This document shows, one piece after another, positions 54,688 to 62,643 of a stretch of DNA of 64,000 nt (position 1 is the first letter of the stretch; each line of letters starts with the position of its first letter). The notes below the pieces were generated by a model that was not told the origin of the DNA, did no database searches, and worked only from the letters and a program-made list of their open reading frames with translations. The translations under genes were made by a program, and so were the position numbers. This DNA comes from an uncultured Prevotella sp. (GTDB lineage: Bacteria; Bacteroidota; Bacteroidia; Bacteroidales; Bacteroidaceae), in the NCBI GenBank assembly GCA_900553465.1, contig USDT01000005.1, positions 24,447-88,446 on the forward strand. Direction: 5' to 3'.

Positions 54688-55845
54688 ATGTACGACATTG
54701 TCATTCAGACCGAACTGCTTTTCGCACAGACCGGATTGTCCGGCGAGATGCTCACGTTCGTAAGCCGCATGGCTCTGGCCCTGCTTGTGCTCGGAGCCGC
54801 GTGTGTCATCTATCTTCTGTGTCACAGATTCATAGTGCCGCTCATGGTGCGCATAGCGGAGAAGACCGTGGTGGAGTGGGACGACATTCTGCTCAACGAA
54901 GCAACGCTCCGTGCCGCCTCACATATAATTCCCGGACTGTTCGTGTGGATGTTTCTGCCCGATGTGTTTGCCGTCTACCGTTCCGTGCCGGAGATTCTTT
55001 CGCGTGCCACGGCCTTCTATGTGGTGCTCATGTCTATGCGTCTCGGCATTGCTTTCATCGATTCGTTCAAGGGTTTCGAGGGCGAGCGGCGCACAGCCCT
55101 GCAGCAGTATTTCCACACCTTCTGCGGTGTGCTGAAGATAGGAGTCATATTTATTTCGGTCATAGTGATGCTGGCCGTGGCTATAGGACGCAGTCCGCTG
55201 ACGCTCCTTGCCGGTCTCGGTGCCACGTCGGCCATACTCATGCTCGTGTTCAAGGACACCATAACGGGTCTTGTGGCGGGCGTGCGCCTGACGAGCAACG
55301 ACATGTTGCACAAGGGCGACTGGATAACAGTGCCCAAGACCGAGGTGAACGGCATAGTGGAAGACATAACGCTCACAACGGTGAAGGTGCGCAACTTCGA
55401 CAACACCATACTCACCGTCTCGCCGCTGACGCTTGTAGACGGTTCGTTCCAGAACTGGATGTCGATGCGCAACGGAGGCGGACGAAGGGTGAAACGCATG
55501 GTGTATTTCGACTTCCGCAGCGTACGTCTGGCCGACGACCAGATGAAACAGAGGCTGGCGCATAAGTACGGCATGAGGGAGACGGAGATGAAGGGCGAGG
55601 TTGTCAACATGACGCTCTTCCGCCGATATGTGGAACGCTGGATAGCCGGGCGCGACGATGTGAACAGCGATATGATGTTCTTCGTGCGCCAGCTCGAGGC
55701 CACAAGCACCGGTCTGCCCATGGAGTTTTACTTCTTTCTGAAGCAGAAGGACTGGAAACCTTATGAGCATCATCTCGCCGAAATAATGGAATACATCTAC
55801 GCCATTGTGGACGATTTCGGCCTGAAGATATATCAGCGCCTCTGA
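54688..55845 (+). CDS. MscS-family mechanosensitive channel
   Basis: A 385-residue channel protein with several N-terminal helices and the conserved pore-lining and beta-domain region (GRSPLTLLAGLGATSAILMLVFKDTITGLVAGVRLTSNDMLHKGDWITVPKTEVNGIVEDITLTTVKVRNFDNTILTVSPLTLVDGSFQNW). The length and layout fit the YbdG-like branch, which has extra N-terminal helices compared with the 286-residue E. coli MscS. It opens under membrane tension to release solutes. It follows the PBP4-type gene on the same strand with a 24-base gap, suggesting a common transcript. Confidence 0.93.
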   Translation: MYDIVIQTELLFAQTGLSGEMLTFVSRMALALLVLGAACVIYLLCHRFIVPLMVRIAEKTVVEWDDILLNEATLRAASHIIPGLFVWMFLPDVFAVYRSVPEILSRATAFYVVLMSMRLGIAFIDSFKGFEGERRTALQQYFHTFCGVLKIGVIFISVIVMLAVAIGRSPLTLLAGLGATSAILMLVFKDTITGLVAGVRLTSNDMLHKGDWITVPKTEVNGIVEDITLTTVKVRNFDNTILTVSPLTLVDGSFQNWMSMRNGGGRRVKRMVYFDFRSVRLADDQMKQRLAHKYGMRETEMKGEVVNMTLFRRYVERWIAGRDDVNSDMMFFVRQLEATSTGLPMEFYFFLKQKDWKPYEHHLAEIMEYIYAIVDDFGLKIYQRL

Positions 55846-55939
55846 GCCGTGGCTCCAATCACGGATGGGCAATGGCTCGGCGTAAATTCAACGGAGACAG
55901 GTCGCAATAGAAAACTGCGGTATCAATACCTTATAGGCT

Positions 55940-56428
55940 GCGTTGCCCTCTGTTGAAGGAAAACAATATGGGCCACTTTCAGATTTTCAGCATCCTGCGG
56001 TTTTTCCGTCTGAGTTTTCAGTTCTACCCCAAAAATCCAGTGCGTATTTGCACGCAGACTTTCCTTCGGACGCAAATACGCGAGAAATGAAAGCCGTGTA
56101 CAAACTGTTGGATTCCAACGACTTACATTCAGAAGTGATTTTTCCGTCATACGAAATGCACCGTTTCAGCACGTGATATGGCCCGTTTCATGCCCTCAAA
56201 TGCACCATAACACACCCTAAAACAGGCATAACCAGACCCTGAAACGGGCATAATCGGAATGTCGGATTAATGATTCCGGATTACACTACAGGATATATGG
56301 TAATGCGGTACGGCCTGAACCGGCCTTTATAAGTCGTGATTTAACATTTCTTCACGCCTCTTTTGCGATTTTATTTTGTCAAAAAAAAGTCAAGAAAATC
56401 TGTAAGTACGCCGCCCGGGTTTTCTTGA
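55940..56428. repeat. Interspersed intergenic element, copy 3, with 22-base modules
   Basis: Third long copy of the element at 15020 and 41281. The left block, the hairpin (perfect 10-base stem at 56042-56081 with GCGTATTTGC and GCAAATACGC), five modules at 56147-56256, the GGCCTGAACCGGCC segment and the right block at 56340-56397 are all present in the same order as in copy 2. It lies between mscS (plus) and the 56750 gene (minus). The remaining 300 bases to the terminator at 56673 show no gene. Confidence 0.77.
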
Positions 56429-56672
56429 AAAACGCCTGCATTACGCGTGAACAGACACGCGGGAGACATGCGTACTTATTGTGGTGTGTATTTACCGGCG
56501 GTGGCAGCGTCTGTTTGTTGTTATCTCAGCAGACGTTCCGCCACTGCTCATAATACCCTGCGTTGTCCGGAACTTTTGCTTCATTCCGTGGTTATTCATA
56601 AATAAAACCGGTCTCAATGGAATTTCAGCAGAACCTGTGCTATAGTTCCACGACGTACAGGCTACAATAAAA

Positions 56673-56714
56673 CACCGGCCCGCAGCGACGTTGGTGTAGT
56701 GCTGCGGGCCGGTG
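56673..56714 (-). terminator. Terminator of the second sigma operon
   Basis: A 14-base perfect stem (CACCGGCCCGCAGC against GCTGCGGGCCGGTG) with a 14-base loop, followed on the minus strand by TTTTATT. It lies 36 bases after the stop of the 56750 gene. Confidence 0.75.
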
Positions 56715-56749
56715 ACGTCTTGTCTCTTGCTATATTGTGGTAGTTGCTG

Positions 56750-57337
56750 TCAGTCGAGTTTCTCACCCGTCAGGTCCTCTATCTGCCGAATACATTCCTT
56801 CAGTTCGCGCCGTCTTTTCATGTATATGATCGCTGCTATGACTCCTCCAAAGACTGCGCCAAAGCCGCACCCACGATAGAATGGAATGCTGTAGGATAAT
56901 TCTGGAGTCACTTCGAGATACATCCATGTAAGAAGTATCACCGAGATAGGGATGCTTATGCGAAGCCATCTGGCTTGAAGGCGTTTCAGACGTATCAGTC
57001 TGCGGCCCGTATCCACAAGCCTGTCGGTGCCCACAGTCTTGTTGTTAAGTCCGCGTTCCGCATATAATGTGTATGCCATTGCCGCAATCATATACAGTCC
57101 GAAAACAAAAGCGAAGACCATCGACATGTTAAATTCTGTTACGAGCACATATATAAGGAATGGTATGAAAATGAGAATGAAAACCAATGACAACATACGT
57201 TCGCGTGTCAGTTTTCTGACAGTCTTCTTTATTATGGAGCGCAGCATCTTCTCGCTCACCATCTGCTCCTTGTCGAGCTTCTCCTTGAGCAGCGCTACCT
57301 GTGCGCGCATCATTTCCAGTTCGTTGTTGTTTTCCAT
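56750..57337 (-). CDS. Membrane protein of unknown function beside ECF sigma
   Basis: A 195-residue protein. The N-terminal 45 residues are a predicted coiled coil (NNELEMMRAQVALLKEKLDKEQMVSEKML). Four membrane helices follow: two in residues about 47-90 (LSLVFILIFIPFLIYVL and MVFAFVFGLYMIAAMAYTLY) and two near 125-170 (SIPISVILLTWMYL and FGAVFGGVIAAIIYM), ending with a basic tail. It starts 12 bases after the sigma gene stop and is almost certainly co-transcribed. By position it could hold the sigma factor inactive, but it lacks a known anti-sigma domain. No family recognised. Confidence 0.75.
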   Translation of the reverse strand: MENNNELEMMRAQVALLKEKLDKEQMVSEKMLRSIIKKTVRKLTRERMLSLVFILIFIPFLIYVLVTEFNMSMVFAFVFGLYMIAAMAYTLYAERGLNNKTVGTDRLVDTGRRLIRLKRLQARWLRISIPISVILLTWMYLEVTPELSYSIPFYRGCGFGAVFGGVIAAIIYMKRRRELKECIRQIEDLTGEKLD

Positions 57338-57349
57338 CTTCTTGCAGTT

Positions 57350-57829
57350 TTAGTTGTTGGACATTTGTTTTAGTTCCTGGCGTATGCGGAACAGTCTCAC
57401 CGACACGTTCTTGGCCGTGATGCCCACTATGTCGCCTATTTCCTCATAGCTGAGATTCTCGAGCCACAGCAGCACTATGGCGCGGTCGAATGGTTTGAGG
57501 CGGTGGATGCGGTCGCGCAGCATGCGTATCTGCCGCGTGTCGTCGTCGTTGTCCTCATAAAGGTTGGCCTCCATTGCCAGCCTCACAGTGGGTTTCCGCT
57601 TGCGTTTCCTGTCGCTGCTTATGCACGTGTTCAGGCTCACACGCCATATCCATGTGGACATATCGCTCGACTGTCTGAACTGTCCGAGTCCGTTCCATAC
57701 GTTCAGCAGCACTTCCTGAAACATGTCGTCGGCGTCTTCGGCGTTGTCGGCGAACATGTAGCACACGGTGTATATGGTGCTTTTGTGCTGCCTGACTATA
57801 CGTTCGAATTCTTTTTCTGATACTTCCAT
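57350..57829 (-). CDS. RNA polymerase ECF-type sigma factor
   Basis: A 159-residue sigma factor. Region 2 is KEFERIVRQHKSTIYTVCYMFADNAEDADDMFQEVLLNVWNGLGQF with the RNA-polymerase-binding helix, followed by STWIWRVSLNTCIS; region 4 is LKPFDRAIVLLWLENLSYEEIGDIVGITAKNVSVRLFRIRQEL. The in-frame ATG at 57847 adds six residues, but the second ATG at 57829 is the likely start. It precedes the membrane protein gene by 12 bases. A -7-like element is at 57864-57871. Target genes are unknown. It is a different subtype from the sigma factor at 12526. Confidence 0.9.
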   Translation of the reverse strand: MEVSEKEFERIVRQHKSTIYTVCYMFADNAEDADDMFQEVLLNVWNGLGQFRQSSDMSTWIWRVSLNTCISSDRKRKRKPTVRLAMEANLYEDNDDDTRQIRMLRDRIHRLKPFDRAIVLLWLENLSYEEIGDIVGITAKNVSVRLFRIRQELKQMSNN

Positions 57830-57863
57830 TTGGTTATATTTGAACATTACTGCAAGTTAGACG

Positions 57864-57871
57864 CAAAGGTA
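57864..57871 (-). promoter_or_regulatory. Candidate promoter -7 element of the second sigma gene
   Basis: TACCTTTG on the minus strand fits TAnnTTTG, about 35 bases before the chosen ATG. No TTTG at normal spacing. Confidence 0.45.
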
Positions 57872-57999
57872 ACACAAAAAACTACATCGATTGAGAATTA
57901 TTTTCAGTATTGTCGCAAAGTTTCTGTTTCTGACGGCACATTGTCATGTCGCAGGGCCGTTTTTTTGTCGCGGGGCTGGGAGAAACCATATTTTATCCG

Positions 58000-58007
58000 T
58001 ATCTTTG
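58000..58007 (+). promoter_or_regulatory. Candidate ndh promoter -7 element
   Basis: TATCTTTG fits TAnnTTTG, 71 bases before the ndh ATG at 58079. The nearest TTTG upstream is too distant. Confidence 0.5.
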
Positions 58008-58078
58008 CACCATCGAAACATAGAAAATACAGTCCGGCCGTGTGTGTCGGGATGGAAAAACTTTAAACGTCAAGTGTT

Positions 58079-59473
58079 ATGAGTGTCAATATTCAGAGAA
58101 ACGAGAAAAAACGTATTGTGATTGTCGGAGGAGGATTCGGAGGACTGCGCCTTGCCATGGAGCTGCGCAACTCTGGCCTGCAGGTGGTTCTGGTGGACAG
58201 GAACAACTATCATCAGTTCCCGCCACTGATATATCAGGTGGCCTCGGCCGGCATCGAACCCGGACACATATCGTTCCCCTTCAGAAAGATATTCCGCGGT
58301 AAGGACGACTTCTATTTCCGTATGGCAGAGGTGCGTGCCGTCTTTCCGGAGAAGAAAATCATCCAGACTTCTATCGGAAAGATGGAGTATGACTATCTTG
58401 TATTTGCTGCCGGTACTACAAGCAACTTCTTCGGAAACAGCAATATAGCCGATGAGGCAATGCCTATGAAGACCGTGGCGGAAGCCATGGGACTGCGCAA
58501 CGCGCTGCTGAGCAATCTGGAGCGTGCACTGACGTGTGCCACAGAGGAGGAGCGTCAGGAGCTGCTCAATGTGGTGATTGTAGGTGGCGGTGCCACCGGT
58601 GTGGAGATTGCGGGTGCTCTCTCGCAGATGAAGCGCTACGTGTTGCCTTACGACTATCCTGACATGGACGCTTCGCTGATGCACATCTATCTCATCGAGG
58701 CCGGCGACCGTCTGCTTGCCGGCATGTCGCAGGACTCGTCGCAGAAGGCAAAAGAGTTCCTCGAGGGCATGGGCGTGGAGGTTTGTCTCGGCAAGATGGT
58801 GACCGACTATCGTGACCGTAAGGTTGTGATGAAAGACGGAATGGAGATTCCTACACGTACGTTCATATGGGTTTCGGGTGTCAGAGCCAACACCGTCACC
58901 GGTATAGACGGCGATCATCTCGGACGCGGACAGCGCATCATTGTGGATGAGTACAACCGTGTGAAGGGCATGGACGGTGTGTTTGCCATCGGCGACCAGT
59001 GTCTGCAGACAACAGATCCGGCCTATCCCGGCGGTCATCCGCAGCTCGCGCAGGTGGCAATACAGCAGGCAAGAAATCTTGCACGTAACATAAAGAAGAT
59101 AGCGGCAGGCGAAGAGAATACTCTCGTACCGTTCAGATACAACAACCTCGGATCCATGGCTACAGTGGGACGTAATAAGGCTGTGGCCGAGATAGGCAAG
59201 TTCCACTCGCAGGGTTTCTTTGCATGGGTGCTGTGGCTTGTGGTTCATTTGCGCTCCATCCTTGGCATACGCAACAAGCTCATGGTGCTTCTCAACTGGT
59301 TGTGGAACTATGTCACCTACGACGAGTCGATAAGAATGATTGTCTATGCCACCAAACCGAAAGAGGTGAGAGAGCGTATGGAGCGTGAGCGCGTGACTCA
59401 CCTTGGCACTGATATGTTGGCAGAAGCCGAGATGCTGAGAAAACAGAAGGCTGAGGAAGAGAAACAGTCATAA
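58079..59473 (+). CDS. ndh: Type II NADH:quinone oxidoreductase (NDH-2)
   Basis: A 464-residue single-subunit membrane-bound flavoprotein that passes electrons from NADH to quinone without pumping ions. Two Rossmann motifs are seen: FAD-binding VIVGGGFGGLRLAMEL near the N-terminus and NADH-binding VVIVGGGATGVEIAGAL in the middle. The segment LIYQVASAGIEPGHISFPFRK and the FAIGDQCLQTTDPAYPGGHPQLAQVAIQQ segment are typical. The C-terminal part has hydrophobic and amphipathic stretches (FFAWVLWLVVHLRSILGIRNKLMVLLNWLWNYV) that anchor it to the membrane. It is monocistronic between divergent sigma and a terminator. Confidence 0.94.
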   Translation: MSVNIQRNEKKRIVIVGGGFGGLRLAMELRNSGLQVVLVDRNNYHQFPPLIYQVASAGIEPGHISFPFRKIFRGKDDFYFRMAEVRAVFPEKKIIQTSIGKMEYDYLVFAAGTTSNFFGNSNIADEAMPMKTVAEAMGLRNALLSNLERALTCATEEERQELLNVVIVGGGATGVEIAGALSQMKRYVLPYDYPDMDASLMHIYLIEAGDRLLAGMSQDSSQKAKEFLEGMGVEVCLGKMVTDYRDRKVVMKDGMEIPTRTFIWVSGVRANTVTGIDGDHLGRGQRIIVDEYNRVKGMDGVFAIGDQCLQTTDPAYPGGHPQLAQVAIQQARNLARNIKKIAAGEENTLVPFRYNNLGSMATVGRNKAVAEIGKFHSQGFFAWVLWLVVHLRSILGIRNKLMVLLNWLWNYVTYDESIRMIVYATKPKEVRERMERERVTHLGTDMLAEAEMLRKQKAEEEKQS

Positions 59474-59481
59474 TAATTGAT

Positions 59482-59508
59482 GATGCCCGGCGTTGTGGCG
59501 CGGGCATC
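59482..59508 (+). terminator. ndh terminator
   Basis: An 8-base stem (GATGCCCG against CGGGCATC) with an 11-base loop, followed by TTTTC. It lies 8 bases after the ndh stop. Confidence 0.7.
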
Positions 59509-59561
59509 TTTTCATGCAATCATATTGCGTGTTTGGCTTCACATATTCATGTTATGTGTGA

Positions 59562-59672
59562 GCCGGTATGCGTAAAACAGCCGGGCTGCTGCATGAAAGC
59601 AGCTGAGCGCTCATATGATAATTATAGAGTCGCTATATATAAATGATTGCGCCGGTACGTGAAAACAGCCGG
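59562..59672. repeat. Pair of short direct repeats between ndh and the acyl-CoA dehydrogenase gene
   Basis: Two related sequences of 22-23 bases lie 89 bases apart (59562-59584 and 59651-59672); both start GCCGGTA and end AAAACAGCCGG. The second copy is flanked by ATGATTG and CAATCAT, which could pair as a hairpin. They are unrelated to the 22-base modules elsewhere. Their role is unclear. Confidence 0.4.
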
Positions 59673-59711
59673 TCAATCATATAAAAATAAGAAAACCGTT
59701 ATACACAAATA

Positions 59712-59752
59712 AAAGAGCCGCTTTCCTCATTCGGACGGGAAAGCGGCTCTTT
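59712..59752. terminator. Terminator of the etf operon
   Basis: A 15-base stem (AAAGAGCCGCTTTCC against GGAAAGCGGCTCTTT) with an 11-base loop, followed by TTTTATTT on the minus strand and TTCTTG on the plus strand. It lies 19 bases after the acyl-CoA dehydrogenase stop. Confidence 0.8.
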
Positions 59753-59771
59753 CTTGTATTGTTGTCCGGGC

Positions 59772-61505
59772 TTATGCTTCAGCCTCAGCCTCTTTTTCTG
59801 CCTGACGATAATATTCTACGTCTTCTACGCGCAGGTTCTTTATGAACGAGTGGTGAGCGTTTACCTCAGCCTCTGCATAGCGTACATACACGTTGGCGCT
59901 CTTCTCGAAGAGTTCCGGAGAACGTGTAGCGTCGTCGAGGATGAGCAGCGACATGATGGTGTCGGCTGTCATTTCGTACAGACGGCGTGCCACGAAGTCC
60001 TGCAGTTCCTGGCTTCCGGCTTCCTTCACGGCGTTCACAGCGTCTTCCAGTTTCTCAGCCATGAGAGCCACGCGCACCTTGAGTGCCTTCATGCTGTCGG
60101 CAACCTCGTGCTCCAGCATATCCTTTATCATGCCCATGTATGTGCCGTTGGTGATGTAGCGTATTGCGGCAACCACCTGGAGCTGTGTTGTTCCTTCATA
60201 GATGGAGAAGATGCGTGCGTCGCGGTAAAGACGCTGACACTTGTACTCCATGATGAATCCTGAACCGCCGTGAACCTGTATTGCGTCGTATGCGTTCTGG
60301 TTGGCGTACTCGGAGTTCATACCCTTTGCCAGCGGAGTGAAGGCATCGGCGAGGCGTGCATATTTCTTCTGCTCCTGACGCTCTTCGGCTGTGAGCTTGC
60401 GCTCGCGTGCTATGTCGTCGAGGGCTTTGTATATGTCGACGTATCTTGCTGTCTGATACAGTATGCTGCGACCTGCGTCGAGCTTTGCCTTCATGCGTGA
60501 GAGCATGTCGTAAACAGCCGGGAACTTGATGATGGCAGTGTCGAACTGCTTACGGTCCTTAGCGTATGAGAGAGCCTCGTTGTAGGCAGCCTGGCTCACA
60601 CCTACCGACTGAGCGGCGATGCCCAGACGTGCTCCGTTCATCAGAGCCATCACATATTTGATAAGACCCATACGTGTACTTCCGCACAGTTCTGCCTTTG
60701 CGTTTTTGTAAACAAGCTCACATGTCGGTGAACCGTGGATTCCCAACTTGTGCTCTATGTGGCGTACTGTCACGCCGCCCTGGTTCTTGTCGTAGATAAA
60801 CATTGACAGTCCGCGGCCGTCGTGTGTACCTTCCTCAGAACGTGCGAGCACGAGGTGTATGTCAGAGTCGCCGTTGGTGATGAATCGTTTCACACCGTTG
60901 AGCAGCCAGCAGCCGTCTTTCTCGCTGTATGTAGCCTTGAGCATTACGCGCTGCAGGTCGGAACCGGCGTCCGGTTCAGTGAGGTCCATACTCATGGTCT
61001 CGCCTGCACAAACGCGCGGAATGTATTTCTGGCGCTGCTCTTCACTGCCGAACTCATAGAGAGTCTCGATACAATCCTGCAGTGACCAGATGTTCTGGAA
61101 ACCGGCATCTGCGGCAGAGATAATCTCCGAAGCCATAGAGTAGGGAGTGATCGGCATGTTCAGACCGCCGTAACGGCGCGGCATTGAGATGCCCCACAGT
61201 CCTGCCTTGCGTGTGGCGTCGAGGTTCTCGTATGTCTTTGATGCGTAGTGCATGCGTCCGTCCACGAGATGCGGTCCTTCGAGGTCTACGTCCTCACTGT
61301 TGGGTTCGATAATGTTTGCTGCGATGTCGCCTGTTATCTCGAGCACGTTCTTGTAGTTCTCGATGGCGTCGTCGTGGTCAACTGGCGCGTCCTCATACTT
61401 GTCCTTGTCTTCGAAGTTGCGCTCCTTGAGCTCGACAACACGCTTCATCTCAGGATGATTGAGATAGAAGTCGAACTCCGGATGATCTGTATAATAATTA
61501 GCCAT
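59772..61505 (-). CDS. Acyl-CoA dehydrogenase with C-terminal extension
   Basis: A 577-residue flavoprotein, longer than the classic 380-residue enzyme. The core is recognisable: AGFQNIWSLQDCIETLYEFGSEEQRQKYIPRVCAGETMSMDLTEPDAGSDL, the middle beta domain (WLLNGVKRFITNGD) and the C-terminal helical bundle with QVHGGSGFIMEYKCQRLYRDARIFSIYEGTTQLQ, where the glutamate of YEGT is the catalytic base of many family members. About 130 further residues follow, helical, as in long-form acyl-CoA dehydrogenases. It is the third gene of etfB-etfA-acd, starting 5 bases after the etfA stop. EtfAB would be its electron acceptor. Acyl chain length is not predictable. Confidence 0.93.
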   Translation of the reverse strand: MANYYTDHPEFDFYLNHPEMKRVVELKERNFEDKDKYEDAPVDHDDAIENYKNVLEITGDIAANIIEPNSEDVDLEGPHLVDGRMHYASKTYENLDATRKAGLWGISMPRRYGGLNMPITPYSMASEIISAADAGFQNIWSLQDCIETLYEFGSEEQRQKYIPRVCAGETMSMDLTEPDAGSDLQRVMLKATYSEKDGCWLLNGVKRFITNGDSDIHLVLARSEEGTHDGRGLSMFIYDKNQGGVTVRHIEHKLGIHGSPTCELVYKNAKAELCGSTRMGLIKYVMALMNGARLGIAAQSVGVSQAAYNEALSYAKDRKQFDTAIIKFPAVYDMLSRMKAKLDAGRSILYQTARYVDIYKALDDIARERKLTAEERQEQKKYARLADAFTPLAKGMNSEYANQNAYDAIQVHGGSGFIMEYKCQRLYRDARIFSIYEGTTQLQVVAAIRYITNGTYMGMIKDMLEHEVADSMKALKVRVALMAEKLEDAVNAVKEAGSQELQDFVARRLYEMTADTIMSLLILDDATRSPELFEKSANVYVRYAEAEVNAHHSFIKNLRVEDVEYYRQAEKEAEAEA

Positions 61506-61510
61506 TTTGT

Positions 61511-62551
61511 TTACTTGCTGTTCTGTTTGTAATATTTGATTAATTTAGGAACGACTTCCTCAACGGTACCATTGATCACGTAGTCGGCAATCTTGTTGAT
61601 AGGAGCGTCAGGATCGCTGTTGATAGAGATGATGATGCCTGAGTCCTGCATGCCGGCGATGTGCTGAATCTGTCCTGAGATACCGCATGCGATGTACACT
61701 TTCGGATGTACTGTCACACCGGTCTGACCGATCTGACGGTCGTGGTCGATCCATCCTGCGTCCACAGCGGCACGGCTTGCGCCAACCTCACCGTGGAGTT
61801 CCTTTGCCAGTTTGAAGAGCATGTCGAAGTTCTCTTTGCTTCCTACGCCGTAGCCTCCGGCCACAACGATTGGCGCACCTTTGAGATTGTGCTTTGCAGC
61901 TTCCACGTGGCGGTCGAGCACTTTCACTACGAAAGCCTCTGGAGAAACATATTTTGCCACTTCCGGATAAACCACTTCCTCTTTTGCCTTGCCCTCGTAG
62001 AGAGCTTTCTGCATCACTCCGCTGCGCACGGTAGCCATCTGTGGGCGGTGGTCAGGGTTGACAATGGTTGCCACGATGTTGCCTCCGAATGCCGGACGGA
62101 TTTGATAGAGCAGGTTGTCATAGTGCTTGCTTACCATCTCACCGTTCACTTTCACCTTGGCGTCATAGTCGCCTATCTCGAGCTGTGTGCAGTCTGCGGT
62201 CAGTCCGCTTGTCAGAGATGAGGAAACTCTCGGGCCGAGGTCGCGGCCTATTACGGTTGCGCCCATGAGCGCTATTTGCGGTTGCTCTTCTTTGAAGAGG
62301 TTCACCAGAATGTCTGTATGAGGTGCTGATGTGTACGGGAACAGACCTTCGGCGTCGAAAACAAAGAGTTTGTCAACACCGTAGGGCAGAATCTGCTGCT
62401 CCACCTCGCCCTTGATTCCTGTGCCAGCAACTACGGCATGGAGTTCCACACCGAGTTTGTCGGCCAGCTTGCGGCCTTTGGTGAGCAATTCCTGAGATAC
62501 TTCGGCTACTGTTGTGCCTTCTATCTCGCAATATACAAATACGTTGTTCAT
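61511..62551 (-). CDS. etfA: Electron transfer flavoprotein subunit alpha
   Basis: A 346-residue EtfA. The ATG at 62551 starts MNNVFVYCEIEGTTV; the frame extends ten codons further to 62581 but that start is less likely. The C-terminal FAD-binding domain has SRAAVDAGWIDHDRQIGQTGVTVHPKVYIACGISGQIQHIAGMQDSGIIISINSDPDAPINKIADYVINGTVEEVVPKL, which is the EtfA signature. With EtfB it accepts electrons from the acyl-CoA dehydrogenase encoded next. Whether it is a bifurcating type cannot be told from this alone. Confidence 0.95.
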   Translation of the reverse strand: MNNVFVYCEIEGTTVAEVSQELLTKGRKLADKLGVELHAVVAGTGIKGEVEQQILPYGVDKLFVFDAEGLFPYTSAPHTDILVNLFKEEQPQIALMGATVIGRDLGPRVSSSLTSGLTADCTQLEIGDYDAKVKVNGEMVSKHYDNLLYQIRPAFGGNIVATIVNPDHRPQMATVRSGVMQKALYEGKAKEEVVYPEVAKYVSPEAFVVKVLDRHVEAAKHNLKGAPIVVAGGYGVGSKENFDMLFKLAKELHGEVGASRAAVDAGWIDHDRQIGQTGVTVHPKVYIACGISGQIQHIAGMQDSGIIISINSDPDAPINKIADYVINGTVEEVVPKLIKYYKQNSK

Positions 62552-62643
62552 ATATTCTTGTTTGTCTTTTGAGCTGCGCATCCGGCGTCTTCCGTATTGC
62601 CGTATGCCGTGCAGCTTTTATTTTTTACTGCTTCGGATGAATA

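Noticed and set aside
53500-54825. 441-codon minus-strand frame opposite dacB
   Set aside because: Shadow frame; dacB has all three PBP motifs in order, and the antisense product is a His/Ala-rich string without domain features.
58070-59401. 443-codon minus-strand frame opposite ndh
   Set aside because: Shadow of a strongly conserved NDH-2 gene; translation is rich in His, Leu and Cys with no recognisable fold.
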